DNA of 64,000 nt from the NCBI GenBank assembly GCA_946627325.1, contig CAMOVK010000004.1, positions 1 to 64,000 of the forward strand. Direction: 5' to 3'. Made by a program: the position numbers and the translations under genes. Shown here piece by piece: positions 48,673-59,856 of this stretch (position 1 is the stretch's first letter; each line of letters opens with the position of its first letter). The stretch is from an uncultured Prevotella sp. (GTDB lineage Bacteria; Bacteroidota; Bacteroidia; Bacteroidales; Bacteroidaceae). Below the pieces are notes generated by a model. It worked only from the letters and a program-made list of their open reading frames with translations. It made no database searches and was not told where the DNA came from.

Positions 48673-50127
48673 TTACTTTCTTACGCTCTTCTTGCCATTT
48701 ACGATTACTATGCCTTTATAGTTGTCGTTAACTCGCTGTCCAGCGATGTTATATACAACAGCAGTTGCAGTCTCTTCTGTGTTGATATCATTGATGCCTG
48801 TTGTTTCAGAAATACCATCCTCTACTGGGCAAAGCTCATAAGAAGATTTGTAAGCCTCGATGATACCAGATATAGTGTATGTCTTTCCTACAAATGGAGC
48901 TAAATCTTCATATTCTGCGATGTGGAACTTATTGTAGATTTGAATCTGCTCCTCGCCTAATTTTCCGTAGTATTTAGGATTGTCAGCGCCATCGGTTGTA
49001 AACTCAAGACCAACGATTGTAACGAGGTTTGATACGTTGTCTGCAACTTCTGCGATGGTAATTACTTTTGGAGTAGCAGCCTCTCCAGCCTGGCAGAGCA
49101 TGTTATCCATGTTTGTTGCATCGCAAACACCAGCTTGGATATTTCCGTTGTATTCGTCGCGTTTTACAATAATTGTTCCGTTGAGGTCATCGTTGTTTGC
49201 TATGTCTTTCAGCGAATTGTAGAACATGAGTTCACCTGAAGCGTCGCGAACGTAGGTTGATGTGTTTCCGTTGTTTGTTGTCCATGTGTAGAGAACCTTT
49301 GCGTTTGTGAGTTGAAGGTTAACTATTTCGCCTTTCTCCAACGCTTTGAAAGCTGCGATACCATCAACTACTTCAGCCTCATTCTTTGTGAATTCCATAG
49401 AGGCAGAAGCTCCTGAGATTTCGTCGTAAGCGCGTACATTGCAGCTCTCGGTAATAGTGAACGCACCCTTATACTGCTCTGCTGCGTCGTTGGTTGCTGG
49501 GTCTGAACCGTCGAGAGTATAGTATATGTCGGATGTTTCCTTGTTGATTGTGATTGTAACTTGAGTTGATCCAATGAATGGATTTGTTCCGCTGATTTTG
49601 ATTTCAGCTGGTGCTTCTTGACCAGAGGCTACGACTGTAAGTGTAATTGATGCGATTTGAGTATTTCCGGCTACGCTCAACACTACTTCGTGTGCTTGAC
49701 CTACCCATGAAGCATTCTTTCCATCGTCTGCTGGACTGATATTTCCTGCATCTACAGTATTACCTGCATTCCATTTTGCACCGTCGAAAACCATTTCGGT
49801 TATATCCATGTCGGCTGGAGCAGTAATGGTTAATGTACCACTGTAAAGACGCAGGCGTCCTTTACCTGTGCTTTGGATATTCCACAGACGATTGGCATTA
49901 TTGCCTGATGTCTTTGGCGAAACGGTCACTGTTGCTCCGTTAACAGGAGCTGAAGTGGTTGTTTCCAAGAAGTCGCCATCGTGGCTTTCATTTGACGATA
50001 GTCCCGTGATAGTTGGGAAGATTGTTGCGTAATCGTTGTCGAAATCGAATTTAATCTCATCGGCAAACGCTACATTGCACATTGCTGCGAGCATTGCAAC
50101 AAGAGAAAAGCGTAAAATTTTTTTCAT
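48673..50127 (-). CDS. Secreted protein with chitobiase-type C-terminal-like domain and T9SS-type C-terminus
   Basis: Signal peptide; TITINKETSDIYYTLDGSDPATNDAAEQYKGAFTITESCNVRAYDE; C-terminus AVVYNIAGQRVNDNYKGIVIVNGKKSVRK. Confidence 0.8.
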   Translation of the reverse strand: MKKILRFSLVAMLAAMCNVAFADEIKFDFDNDYATIFPTITGLSSNESHDGDFLETTTSAPVNGATVTVSPKTSGNNANRLWNIQSTGKGRLRLYSGTLTITAPADMDITEMVFDGAKWNAGNTVDAGNISPADDGKNASWVGQAHEVVLSVAGNTQIASITLTVVASGQEAPAEIKISGTNPFIGSTQVTITINKETSDIYYTLDGSDPATNDAAEQYKGAFTITESCNVRAYDEISGASASMEFTKNEAEVVDGIAAFKALEKGEIVNLQLTNAKVLYTWTTNNGNTSTYVRDASGELMFYNSLKDIANNDDLNGTIIVKRDEYNGNIQAGVCDATNMDNMLCQAGEAATPKVITIAEVADNVSNLVTIVGLEFTTDGADNPKYYGKLGEEQIQIYNKFHIAEYEDLAPFVGKTYTISGIIEAYKSSYELCPVEDGISETTGINDINTEETATAVVYNIAGQRVNDNYKGIVIVNGKKSVRK

Positions 50128-50321
50128 AATCTGCTTGTTTTTAGAGTTTTTAGTTTATTAATTATAGGTAATTATTCTCACATTTTCTACAATGTTTTGA
50201 AAAGTATGCAAAGTTAAGTATTCTTTTTTTTCTTACAAATTATTCATAAGTTTTTTATTCTTTGCCTGCTTAGTTTGTCAGGAATATCTTTCTTTTGTTG
50301 GTTTGATTATTTACGAACACT

Positions 50322-50771
50322 ATGTATTCTTACGATTATCCTCATCCTGCTGTGACTGTTGATGCAGTTGTTTTTGCCCGCTGCGAACGAGGAGTCAAGG
50401 TTCTTCTCATTGAGCGTCGGCATGAGCCTTTCAAGGGTATGTGGGCTTTTCCTGGTGGGTTTATCAACATCGACGAGACGGCAGAATCGGCTGTTCGACG
50501 TGAATTAGAGGAAGAGACAGGTTTGCGTCTTCACGGACTGAGACAGATTGGTGCGTTCACAGCTGTTGACAGAGACCCTCGCGAACGTGTAATTACTATT
50601 GCATTTTATACCATTATCGACCATATTCCAACTGTTTGTGCGGCAGACGATGCAGCCAAAGCTCAATGGTTCGACTTTGACCGATTACCTCCGCTGGCAT
50701 TCGACCATGCTGACATTCTTCGACGGGCTCGGCAAGTGGCAAAGTTTCTGCTGATGAATGAAAATCTATAA
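50322..50771 (+). CDS. NUDIX hydrolase
   Basis: GGFINIDETAESAVRRELEEETGL Nudix box. Confidence 0.92.
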   Translation: MYSYDYPHPAVTVDAVVFARCERGVKVLLIERRHEPFKGMWAFPGGFINIDETAESAVRRELEEETGLRLHGLRQIGAFTAVDRDPRERVITIAFYTIIDHIPTVCAADDAAKAQWFDFDRLPPLAFDHADILRRARQVAKFLLMNENL

Positions 50772-50838
50772 AACTTCTTTTGCTGAATTATTCCTAATGA
50801 TACGACTAAATATGTTTAACATAACAACGATTATGACA

Positions 50839-51300
50839 ATGAAAAATTTCTTTCTAACTATTGCCTTCCTTTCGATGAGCATCGTAGGTATGGCACAGTC
50901 GGCTAGCGACATCGTAACAGAATTAAAAAACGAACAAGGTGTAGAGTCGCAGGTGCTGAACAAGTTGATGCTCCGTATGCAGTTTTCACAAGCTCCCGAT
51001 GAGAAGACCAAGGCTCTCGGACAGAAGATGGATGGCATGACTGTCATGTCGCTCAGTAAGGCTTCTGACGAAGTGAAGCAGAAGTTTGAGGAGCGCGTCG
51101 GCAAACTGTCTGAGAATGGTTACCTCCAAGAAGAGGTTGTTGAAGAGATGGGCGTGAAGGCTCGCACATTCATTAAGAAAGACGGCGAGTTGATTACAGA
51201 AATCGTAAACGTCGTTGAAAGTCAGGGCGAGACAGCTCTTATCATCATCATGGGTAAGTTTACGAAAGACGACCTTGAGGCTCTTGCACAAGGAATGTAA
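50839..51300 (+). CDS. DUF4252-like small exported protein
   Basis: Signal peptide MKNFFLTIAFLSMSIVGMAQS; VVESQGETALIIIMGKFTKDDLEAL; start at 50839 preferred over 50758. Confidence 0.65.
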   Translation: MKNFFLTIAFLSMSIVGMAQSASDIVTELKNEQGVESQVLNKLMLRMQFSQAPDEKTKALGQKMDGMTVMSLSKASDEVKQKFEERVGKLSENGYLQEEVVEEMGVKARTFIKKDGELITEIVNVVESQGETALIIIMGKFTKDDLEALAQGM

Positions 51301-51438
51301 TAATTAGACAATCTTATTTTGTCAAAGCCCGCTCTTGATTGTCGCTTTTTTAGAGAAAGGCGAGTTTTAAGAATGTTACTGGGCAGGATATTGATAGATA
51401 TAAGTTTTTGAATTGTTCAACAGCTAAAAGAGTTTATA

Positions 51439-52659
51439 GTGGATAGACAGGAGCGTCTTTGGAATTCCAATTATTGCAAGGTGATGGCAGCAAACTTCTT
51501 GTTGTTCTTCGCTTTTTACGTCATGACGCCGCTCCTACCACTGTATTTGAGCGAACATTTCAATGCGAGTAAAGACGTGATAGGTATGGTCTTGTCGGGC
51601 TATACCGTCACTGCTTTATTGTTCCGTCCCTTTTCTGGATATGTAGTAGATTCCTTTCCTCGCAAGCAGGTGCTGATGATTTGTTTCGGGGCATTTGCAA
51701 TTTTCTTTGCCGGATACCTTGCAGCATCTACCTTGCTCATTTTCACTATTGTCAGAACGCTGCACGGTGGACCTTTCGGAGCACTTACCGTATCGAACTC
51801 AACGGTTGCTATCGACGTTCTGCCGTCATCGCGCCGAACAGAAGGAATAGGTTACTACGGACTGAGCAACAATCTGGCTATGGCAATAGCACCTACGATT
51901 GGTATTTTTCTTTATCAGCTGACCGACAGCTTTGAGTTGCTTTTCTGGATTGCTCTTATCACTGCCATGGCTGGGTGGATGGTTGATGCCACTGTCAGTG
52001 TGCCAGAGAAGGAAATCGTACGCAACCGTTCTAAAATTTCTCTCGACCGCTTTTTCCTTATGCGTGGATGGTTGTTGGGTGCAAACATGGTGGCTTTTGG
52101 CTTCTGCTTCGGCGTGTTGAGCAATTATTTGGCTATCTACGGCAAAGAGACTTTGGGCATTACTGGTGGCACAGGTTCCTACTTCATGCTGTGCTCCATA
52201 GGCTTAATGCTCAGCCGACTGCAAGGAAGCCGAGCGTTAAAGGCTGGCAGACTGACCCACAACGCAGGCGAAGGCATGGTCATTTCGCTCGTAGGATACA
52301 CATTATTTATTCTCATGCCAACGCTTATGCCACATAACATGACTGCCATTCTGATTGGCTACTATGGGTCGGCTCTTCTCATCGGACTTGGCAACGGACA
52401 TATGTGGCCTGCTTTTCAGAACATGACTATCAGTGTAGCACAAAACAATCAGCGCGGTACTGCCAACTCGACCATACTCATCTCGTGGGACATTGGTATG
52501 GGTCTGGGCATATTATTGGGCGGAATCATCGTTGAGCACGCTGGCTATGGGGCTGCTTTCTGGGCGATGGCTGCGGTGAATTTCATAGGAGTGGCTACCT
52601 ATTTCCTCGCTACCAAATCATTCTTCCTCAATCGAAACCTTAACCCAACGGCGAGGTAG
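51439..52659 (+). CDS. MFS transporter (GTG start)
   Basis: 12-TM MFS; GYTVTALLFRPFSGYVVDSFPRKQVL; annotated start codon is GTG. Confidence 0.85.
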   Translation: MDRQERLWNSNYCKVMAANFLLFFAFYVMTPLLPLYLSEHFNASKDVIGMVLSGYTVTALLFRPFSGYVVDSFPRKQVLMICFGAFAIFFAGYLAASTLLIFTIVRTLHGGPFGALTVSNSTVAIDVLPSSRRTEGIGYYGLSNNLAMAIAPTIGIFLYQLTDSFELLFWIALITAMAGWMVDATVSVPEKEIVRNRSKISLDRFFLMRGWLLGANMVAFGFCFGVLSNYLAIYGKETLGITGGTGSYFMLCSIGLMLSRLQGSRALKAGRLTHNAGEGMVISLVGYTLFILMPTLMPHNMTAILIGYYGSALLIGLGNGHMWPAFQNMTISVAQNNQRGTANSTILISWDIGMGLGILLGGIIVEHAGYGAAFWAMAAVNFIGVATYFLATKSFFLNRNLNPTAR

Positions 52660-52787
52660 GACATAATCAAAAAGCGAAACAACATTTTGTTAAAAATTGT
52701 ATAAACAACATGTTCTTACACAACAGAATGTTAATTTACCCTCGATTTATTTGACTTTGTTTTTGTAGGAAATAGAGATTGAAAGCG

Positions 52788-52935
52788 GAAAAATCATCGT
52801 TTTCAAATCGAAAAATATCGATTTTTTTTCGGAAAGATATGGTTTTGGACTTGTAAAGTTAGTGTTTCCGAATCGGCGAGGTATCATTCCCGAGTCGGAT
52901 ATGCCATCTTTTCAAAGTCAAAAGATATGTTATTC
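52788..52935. repeat. Decayed 22-bp periodic array F (about 7 diverged units)
   Basis: Unit-like 17-mers at 52788, 52810, 52831, 52853, 52875, 52897, 52919: 22-bp steps with a single 21-bp step. Confidence 0.65.
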
Positions 52936-53120
52936 ACCCTAATTATTCACTTCAAACAATTGCACACAATGCGACTTTTTTTTATGAGTCCCTGTCTGTC
53001 AACAACTTAGAATTGCACACTCAAAAATCGTTTAATTTTAAAAAATCTTACGACTATTGAGAAGTCTGGCAATTTTCAGCACAATAAAATTAACGATTGC
53101 AACAGTTTTTAAGGTCTATA

Positions 53121-55037
53121 TCACTCCTTACTGTCCACTTGTCGCAGCTTTATTAAGCCATCCTCAACCACTGCCTCCTCCTCTTCAACCATCTGACGGA
53201 GAGCCTCATCGACAAGTTCCGTATCGAGAGAGAGAGAGTACAATACAGAGGAATGATGACGTTTGCCGTCGGACAGCAATTCGCGTATAATCTTTTTGGC
53301 ACTTTCGGTTTTTTCAATATCATTCTCCGACGAGCGGTTTACGCACACGTCACACAGGCGGCAATCGGCAGAGTCGGTCTCACCAAAATATTCAAGCAGA
53401 AGACAGCTACGACACTTATCTTCGCACTCGGCATAATTGAGTATTGCTTTTATACGTCGGCTGTATTGCTCCTGTCGCTCCTCGTAAATGCTCGACGGGA
53501 TTACTACGTTTTCGTGTAGCACCCTGTCGCGGGTATAAGTCACTGCAGGCAAACTGCGATGAGGAATAAAACTAATCACTCGTTCTCGCGAAAGCATTTT
53601 CAAGATAGTATAGACTTGGTCGCGACTGATGTCGCACACCGACGCTATAAGAGCTTCGTCGATATTGACATAATCAACAAAAAGCCCGCCATAATTACGC
53701 AACAGGGCTTCAATCACTCTCTCCACAGTTGGCGGATATTCGTCGAGCCGATAGAGTTCGTGGCGCATAAGAAGGAATTTCACACGCGAACGATTATCGG
53801 GTTCCTGATCGTAACGAATGTAACCAGCACGGTCGAGAAACAGAAGGGCAGAGTTCACCGTGAGCGGAAAGAAATGATAAACCTTGCAGAATTTGTCTAT
53901 ATCGAACACCATCGACTTTCCTTTGCCCGAATTGACACTAATCTCGAAGAAGTAAGCCAAATGCTCATAGATTTCGGCAATGAGTTGTTTAGAAGGGAAA
54001 GTATCGTTGACGCGATGCTGGAGTTTGCGCCTATCTTCGGGGTTGTAAAGCATCACGGCATACGATTTTTTCCCATCGCGACCTGCACGTCCTGCCTCTT
54101 GGAAATAAGCCTCAATAGAATCGGGCAAGTCGAAGTGGATTACCATCCTCACGTCGGGCTTATCAATACCCATACCAAAGGCATTTGTCGCTACCATGAC
54201 ACGCACTTTGTCGTCATGCCATTGCATCTGACGGATCGTTTTCTCATGAGGCATGAGCCCTGCATGATAGAACGTGGCTGAGATTTCATGAGCATTAAGA
54301 TACTCAGCCACCTCTTTGCAACGCTGCCGGGAACGAACATAGACTATTGCACAACCGCCCACAGAACGCAGAATATGAACCATTTCATCGGGTTTATTCT
54401 CCGTTTTGCGAACTACATAAGCAAGATTTTCACGACGGAAGCTCATGCGTAAAACGCATTTTCTGCGAAATTCGAGCTTTTCCTGTATGTCATCGACTAC
54501 CTCTGGAGTAGCTGTAGCAGTCAGGGCAAGCACAGGAGCATCGGGATGGAGATGCCGAACAGACGCTATTTCGAGATAAGTCGGACGGAAATCATAACCC
54601 CACTGACTGACACAATGAGCTTCATCAACAACGAAAAAACTCACCTTCATGTGGGAAATCTTCTTCTGGCAGACGGTCGATTGCAGACGCTCGGGCGAAA
54701 GATAGAGTATCTTCACACCACCAAAAATGGCATTGTCAAGAGTTTTAAGAATGTCGTCAGAGGTCATACCCGAATAAACAGCCGAAGCGAGGATATTCTT
54801 CCTGCGGAGATTAAGCACCTGATCCTGCATTAAAGCTATGAGAGGAGTAATCACGATGCACACTCCCTCCATAGCGAGGGCAGGCACTTGAAAGGTTATC
54901 GACTTGCCTCCGCCTGTGGGCATAAGCCCAAAAGTGTCGTTTCCCGACACGATACTTTCAATAATCTGACGCTGAACTCCTCGGAAATCATCGTATCCGA
55001 AGACGTCATGGAGTATCTCTTGATATTTATCAGCCAT
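53121..55037 (-). CDS. recQ: ATP-dependent DNA helicase RecQ
   Basis: [81 protein letters not shown]. Confidence 0.95.
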   Translation of the reverse strand: MADKYQEILHDVFGYDDFRGVQRQIIESIVSGNDTFGLMPTGGGKSITFQVPALAMEGVCIVITPLIALMQDQVLNLRRKNILASAVYSGMTSDDILKTLDNAIFGGVKILYLSPERLQSTVCQKKISHMKVSFFVVDEAHCVSQWGYDFRPTYLEIASVRHLHPDAPVLALTATATPEVVDDIQEKLEFRRKCVLRMSFRRENLAYVVRKTENKPDEMVHILRSVGGCAIVYVRSRQRCKEVAEYLNAHEISATFYHAGLMPHEKTIRQMQWHDDKVRVMVATNAFGMGIDKPDVRMVIHFDLPDSIEAYFQEAGRAGRDGKKSYAVMLYNPEDRRKLQHRVNDTFPSKQLIAEIYEHLAYFFEISVNSGKGKSMVFDIDKFCKVYHFFPLTVNSALLFLDRAGYIRYDQEPDNRSRVKFLLMRHELYRLDEYPPTVERVIEALLRNYGGLFVDYVNIDEALIASVCDISRDQVYTILKMLSRERVISFIPHRSLPAVTYTRDRVLHENVVIPSSIYEERQEQYSRRIKAILNYAECEDKCRSCLLLEYFGETDSADCRLCDVCVNRSSENDIEKTESAKKIIRELLSDGKRHHSSVLYSLSLDTELVDEALRQMVEEEEAVVEDGLIKLRQVDSKE

Positions 55038-56755
55038 TATTCATCGTGGCGAATATCTTCGATATGGAGCTGGATGGCACCGTGCTTGAACGTGTTGTCT
55101 TCGATGGTATAAGCTATATCGAACGCCCTCTTCGACTTGATATATCTGGCAGCACCACTCTGTCCAAAAGCTATACCGTTCATGACGTTATTCGATTTAG
55201 AATCGACAAGCTCAAGTTTGATATGCTCTTGAGCACGCCCTACGACCTTGCTCGTTCCGAAATCATACACTCCATTAGTCGAGAAGATTGGCTTCGGATT
55301 GCATGGTCCAAAAGGAGCAAGACGTTTCAGCTCGTTATGAAGTTTCTTCGTGATATCCTTGAAATCAATTATCGCATCAATATCAAGCGTAGCTTCGCGC
55401 TGGTCGGGAATAATATGCTGATCGACATACTGCTGGAAACGCTCACGAAAAGCCTTAATGTCGTCCCAACGAAGGGTAAGACCAGCAGCGTAGGTGTGAC
55501 CACCAAAATTCAGAAGGAGGTCGCGACAACTCTTAATAGCCGCGTAAACATCGAAGCCGGCAACGCTCCGCGCCGAACCAGTAGCAAGGTTTTCGTTGCG
55601 AGTAAGCACCACCGTCGGGCGGTAATAGATTTCCGTCAGGCGTGAAGCAACAATTCCTACAACACCTTTCTTCCAATTCTCGTCGTAGAGAACAATAGCC
55701 GACTGATGACGTTGGTTCTCAAGTTTCTCCACAATCTGGTTAGCCTCGTCGGTCATCTGCTTGTCAATATCCTTGCGCTGCTCGTTGTATTCATTGATGA
55801 GAATGGCTTTCTTCATAGCGGTGTTGTAGTCGCGCTCAATCAGCAAATCAACAGTTTCTTTTCCACTCTCAACACGTCCAGAAGCATTTATACGAGGACC
55901 AATCTTGAAGATAATGTCGCTCATGGCAATGTCTCTACCCGTCAGGCCACAAATATCTATGATAGCCTTCAAGCCGATGCTTGGATTCTGATTGAGTTGC
56001 TTCAATCCATGGAAAGCAAGAATACGATTTTCGTCAACCACTTCGACAAGGTCAGCGGCAATACTGACAGCACAAAAATCAAGGAGAGGTATCAAACGGG
56101 CAAAGGGTATGCCATTGTTCTTTGCAAAAGCTTGCATCAGTTTGAAACCAACACCACAGCCACAAAGTTCCTTAAAGGGATAGTTATCGTCTGGACGTTT
56201 AGGATTTAGAACAGCTACAGCTGCGGGAATCTGCTCGTCGGGCACATGATGATCGCAGACAATGAAGTCTATACCAAGAGCTTTGGCTTGCTCGATTTCG
56301 TCAATAGCTTTAATTCCACAATCGAGAATAATTATCAACTTCACACCAGTCTGTTTTGCATAGTCAAGCCCCTGCTGGCTTATACCATAGCCTTCTTCAT
56401 ATCGATCGGGTATGTAATAATCGATATTGGAATAGAATTGCTGCAGGAATTTATATACTAAAGCCACTGCCGTGCAGCCATCCACGTCGTAATCGCCATA
56501 AACAAGTATGCGTTCCTTGCGTCCCATGGCATCGTTCAGACGATCAACAGCGCGATCCATATCCTTCATAAGAAACGGATCAATCAGGTCGGAAAGCTGC
56601 GGACGGAAGAATCTCTTTGCAGCTGACTCCGTTGTAATGCCCCTGCGGATAAGCAACTGAGCAATAATAGGGCTCATGTTGATTTTCTCCGCAAGTTCAT
56701 CAGCCGCCTTCAGAACATCTTGCGAGGGTGGTTCGTATTTCCATTTGTATTGCAT
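55037..56755 (-). CDS. recJ: Single-stranded-DNA-specific exonuclease RecJ
   Basis: [76 protein letters not shown]. Confidence 0.95.
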   Translation of the reverse strand: MQYKWKYEPPSQDVLKAADELAEKINMSPIIAQLLIRRGITTESAAKRFFRPQLSDLIDPFLMKDMDRAVDRLNDAMGRKERILVYGDYDVDGCTAVALVYKFLQQFYSNIDYYIPDRYEEGYGISQQGLDYAKQTGVKLIIILDCGIKAIDEIEQAKALGIDFIVCDHHVPDEQIPAAVAVLNPKRPDDNYPFKELCGCGVGFKLMQAFAKNNGIPFARLIPLLDFCAVSIAADLVEVVDENRILAFHGLKQLNQNPSIGLKAIIDICGLTGRDIAMSDIIFKIGPRINASGRVESGKETVDLLIERDYNTAMKKAILINEYNEQRKDIDKQMTDEANQIVEKLENQRHQSAIVLYDENWKKGVVGIVASRLTEIYYRPTVVLTRNENLATGSARSVAGFDVYAAIKSCRDLLLNFGGHTYAAGLTLRWDDIKAFRERFQQYVDQHIIPDQREATLDIDAIIDFKDITKKLHNELKRLAPFGPCNPKPIFSTNGVYDFGTSKVVGRAQEHIKLELVDSKSNNVMNGIAFGQSGAARYIKSKRAFDIAYTIEDNTFKHGAIQLHIEDIRHDE

Positions 56756-56908
56756 TTATATAGTGTATTTTGTTTTCGTATACGCATATTCGGTCGTAAA
56801 ATTAGAAAAAAATACGCAATCGATATATAAACAATTCTGTTTTTTAACAAAAATTAGTCATTTATTGCGATTATGTTTATATTTGCAATAGAATTATACC
56901 TAATTATA

Positions 56909-58489
56909 ATGGCAATAAAAACAAAGAACATCTGCCTCTTCTTCGTGGTTTTCTGCATCAACGCGGCTACAGTTTTTGCAACAAACATCAGGGTGAAACA
57001 TGCCTTTCAGACCACAGGTGCGGGCAACAAATGCGTAGCTTTATGCCGCATAGACATAGATTTCGATACTGAAAAAGATTTCCATATTGAGTCTGCGGAG
57101 ATAGAACTCAACCGCGAAACGGCGCAAAACATCGAACATCTAATGATTTGTTCGACGACAACAGATGAGTTCTACGCCGACAATTCGCCCATTATTCATG
57201 GCAAAAAGAAAGCTAAGCAGGGGGCAAATACATTAAAATGGAATCTTAATGGACAGTTCAATAGTCAACGCTCTCTATGGATTGCGGCTGATATAAACCC
57301 AAAAGCGAAAGAAGGTACGACTATTTCTCCGTATCTGAAGCAAATCATTCTAATTGCTGGAGGACAGCGACAGACCATTAAACCGACACCTGCAAGCGAT
57401 GAATCCGATAAAATATCGATGAAGATATTCAAGCAACAGGCATTTCTTTTCATACCTACCACACAAGAATGTCGGTTCTATCGTATTCCTGCAATGGTGC
57501 TCGACCAACATGGGAACATCATAGCTGCTTCCGACCGACGATATGAAAGCAATGGCGACCTTGGCAACCACAGGATTGACGTTGTAATCCGGCGCAGCAA
57601 TGACAATGGTAAAACTTGGACGCCACAGCTATATATTGCAGAGGGAGATACTTCTTCTGCCAGCACTTATGGGTATGGCGATGCTGCAATGGTACGAACG
57701 GCAACAGGAAGAATTGTTTGTCTTCTGTCGGCAGGAAAGAATAATTTCTTTCGTGGCATGCACAATATCGGTCTGACATATAGCGACGACGATGGCAAGA
57801 CATGGACAGCACCTCGCGAGCTAACCACTTCTAATTTTCGCGACGAGCCCCATCAGTTGACTGATTCGCTGGGGTTCTGGAGTATTTTTCCGACATCGGG
57901 GAAAGGATTACTACTACCCAATGGGCGCATTATGTTCGCTGCCAATTGCATAGATCAACCTGACACATATACTATTGATTGTTATATGCTTTTCAGCGAC
58001 GATAATGGCGAGTCGTGGACGATAGGCAAACAGTGTGCTTTTCATGGTAGCGACGAGTCGAAATTATGTTTAACTAACGAAGGGCAGTTGCTTCTTTCCG
58101 TTCGGCAAGACGGCAAGCGAGGGTTTAACCTTTCTCCCGACAATGGTGAAAATTGGCTCACGCAATGTCATACCGATGATATGCAGGGCAATGCTTGCAA
58201 TGCCGACATACTTTATTACAGCCGTTCTACAGAAGGCGAACGCGACATTTTGCTCCACTCTCTCATCAATGATAAAGACCGAAAGAACCTCTCTGTCTTT
58301 CGAAGCACTGATGGCGGCAAGTCTTGGCACGAGTTCATCAATGTTCAGCCAGGCGGTTCTGCCTACTCTACGATGCTCAAACTTGCTAACGGCGATGTTG
58401 CCCTTCTCTTTGAAGACGAATCCTATTCGGCTGGTAATGGCTACCACCTGAATTTCATAGTCATATCGAAGGAACAAATTACTCTATAA
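56909..58489 (+). CDS. Exo-alpha-sialidase (GH33, BNR repeats) with N-terminal extra domain
   Basis: YRIPAMV motif; five Asp boxes (SNDNGKTW, SDDDGKTW, SDDNGESW, SPDNGENW, STDGGKSW); start at MAIKTKN preferred because TATATTTG (56878-56885), a -7-like box, overlaps the earlier ATG. Confidence 0.88.
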   Translation: MAIKTKNICLFFVVFCINAATVFATNIRVKHAFQTTGAGNKCVALCRIDIDFDTEKDFHIESAEIELNRETAQNIEHLMICSTTTDEFYADNSPIIHGKKKAKQGANTLKWNLNGQFNSQRSLWIAADINPKAKEGTTISPYLKQIILIAGGQRQTIKPTPASDESDKISMKIFKQQAFLFIPTTQECRFYRIPAMVLDQHGNIIAASDRRYESNGDLGNHRIDVVIRRSNDNGKTWTPQLYIAEGDTSSASTYGYGDAAMVRTATGRIVCLLSAGKNNFFRGMHNIGLTYSDDDGKTWTAPRELTTSNFRDEPHQLTDSLGFWSIFPTSGKGLLLPNGRIMFAANCIDQPDTYTIDCYMLFSDDNGESWTIGKQCAFHGSDESKLCLTNEGQLLLSVRQDGKRGFNLSPDNGENWLTQCHTDDMQGNACNADILYYSRSTEGERDILLHSLINDKDRKNLSVFRSTDGGKSWHEFINVQPGGSAYSTMLKLANGDVALLFEDESYSAGNGYHLNFIVISKEQITL

Positions 58490-58511
58490 CCAACAGGAGC
58501 GTTGGTAAAAG

Positions 58512-58546
58512 AAAGATGCGATTTGCAGTGTGCAAATCGCATCTTT
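58512..58546. terminator. Bidirectional terminator between convergent genes
   Basis: AAAGATGCGATTTGCA - GTG - TGCAAATCGCATCTTT: 16-bp perfect stem, 3-nt loop, T-tract. Confidence 0.85.
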
Positions 58547-58579
58547 TATGTTGTCATTCCTATTTTTAGAATGTTTGTA

Positions 58580-59773
58580 TTAGATTCCGAGTTTCTTTCG
58601 GATGTCTTTTGGTATGGCGTTTTTGTTTACCATATAGTCCATTGTGTTAGCAGCGATGAAGTTCTTTGTCATGTACCAGATGCCTTTGTATTCACCTGTT
58701 TCGCCCCATGAGTTCTTCACCATGTAGTACTCTTTACCATTTTGGTCTTTTGCTATTCCGAAGATAAGCATACCATGGTCGTCTGTCAGTTCCCAGTTAT
58801 CGAAACGCTCTTGACGTTGTGCTTGAGTTGGTGTAATCTCTGGCACAGTGCATCCGAGTGAGTCGATGAGGTTTGTTTTTTGTACACGAGAGAGTTTAAG
58901 CCATCTTGCCATATCGCTACCTGCGAGCGATTGAGCTGCTTTTCCGTCAATCATGTATGCCAATCCTTGACGTGTGAAACCTTCTTCCGATACGTCTCCA
59001 CCCCATGCTACGGTGTAACCTTTGTCGATAGCGTTGTCGATAATACGCATCATTTCATCCATAGGTACGTTGTACGACAATTCGAAGCGCCAGTTGTCTT
59101 GTACTTCCACTGGGAACGCTGTGTAGAATGGGTGGTGAGTGTAAGATGTTATTGACACGTAGTCGTCCATATTGATGCCAAGCGACTTAACGAATGACTG
59201 TGGAGTGTATGTCTTTCCTTCGTATTGGAATGACTCTGGACATTCTCCGAGATATGCGTCGAGTATGCCTTGCAGACCTTTCTTCCATTGTCCTGAAATT
59301 TTCTGAGCCTTGTTTTTTGCTATTGCTGCAACGTAAGGTTCGAGCAATGAGAAGAATTCGTTAAAGTTATTGAGAGAGTCTCCATAAAGACTTCCTGGGA
59401 AAGGCATTGCATCTTCTGGGCAGATACCATAGTGCTTCATAACGTAGTGTACGTCGCTGGCTGCTCCACCTTGTGCGAACTGGCAGTCGCCATGATAGCG
59501 TACTACTTGCACAGCGCGGTCCATGTAGTCTTTGTTAGCCACGAATGATTCGCATAGGTCGTAGGTCTTACCTGTTGCTTTGAGGATTTCAGCCTCGAAG
59601 AACGACAGTGTTGAGTAAGCCCAGCACGTGCCTGAACGATTTTGGTCTTTGATACTTGTGATAGGAATTTCCTTCACCGTAGTGAACACAGGCTTGTTTT
59701 TGTTTTCTTTTGCCTGCGCGTTAGCACCGATAGCCACTACTGCCATCAGGGCAATCATTAAGATTTTCTTCAT
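58580..59773 (-). CDS. C1-family cysteine peptidase (aminopeptidase C / bleomycin hydrolase-like), exported
   Basis: SIKDQNRSGTCWAYSTLSFFEAE, DHGMLIFGIAKDQNGKEYYMVKNSWGE; signal peptide. Confidence 0.9.
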   Translation of the reverse strand: MKKILMIALMAVVAIGANAQAKENKNKPVFTTVKEIPITSIKDQNRSGTCWAYSTLSFFEAEILKATGKTYDLCESFVANKDYMDRAVQVVRYHGDCQFAQGGAASDVHYVMKHYGICPEDAMPFPGSLYGDSLNNFNEFFSLLEPYVAAIAKNKAQKISGQWKKGLQGILDAYLGECPESFQYEGKTYTPQSFVKSLGINMDDYVSITSYTHHPFYTAFPVEVQDNWRFELSYNVPMDEMMRIIDNAIDKGYTVAWGGDVSEEGFTRQGLAYMIDGKAAQSLAGSDMARWLKLSRVQKTNLIDSLGCTVPEITPTQAQRQERFDNWELTDDHGMLIFGIAKDQNGKEYYMVKNSWGETGEYKGIWYMTKNFIAANTMDYMVNKNAIPKDIRKKLGI

Positions 59774-59856
59774 GTTGAAATTATTGATTTTGGTTGTATA
59801 AATGTGTATTTTCTTTAGATACTTTTCTTGTTCTCACGCGGTTTGTTTTGGATTTC

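Noticed and set aside
53559-54281. 240-aa ORF opposite recQ
   Set aside because: Antisense to conserved helicase motifs; no independent support.
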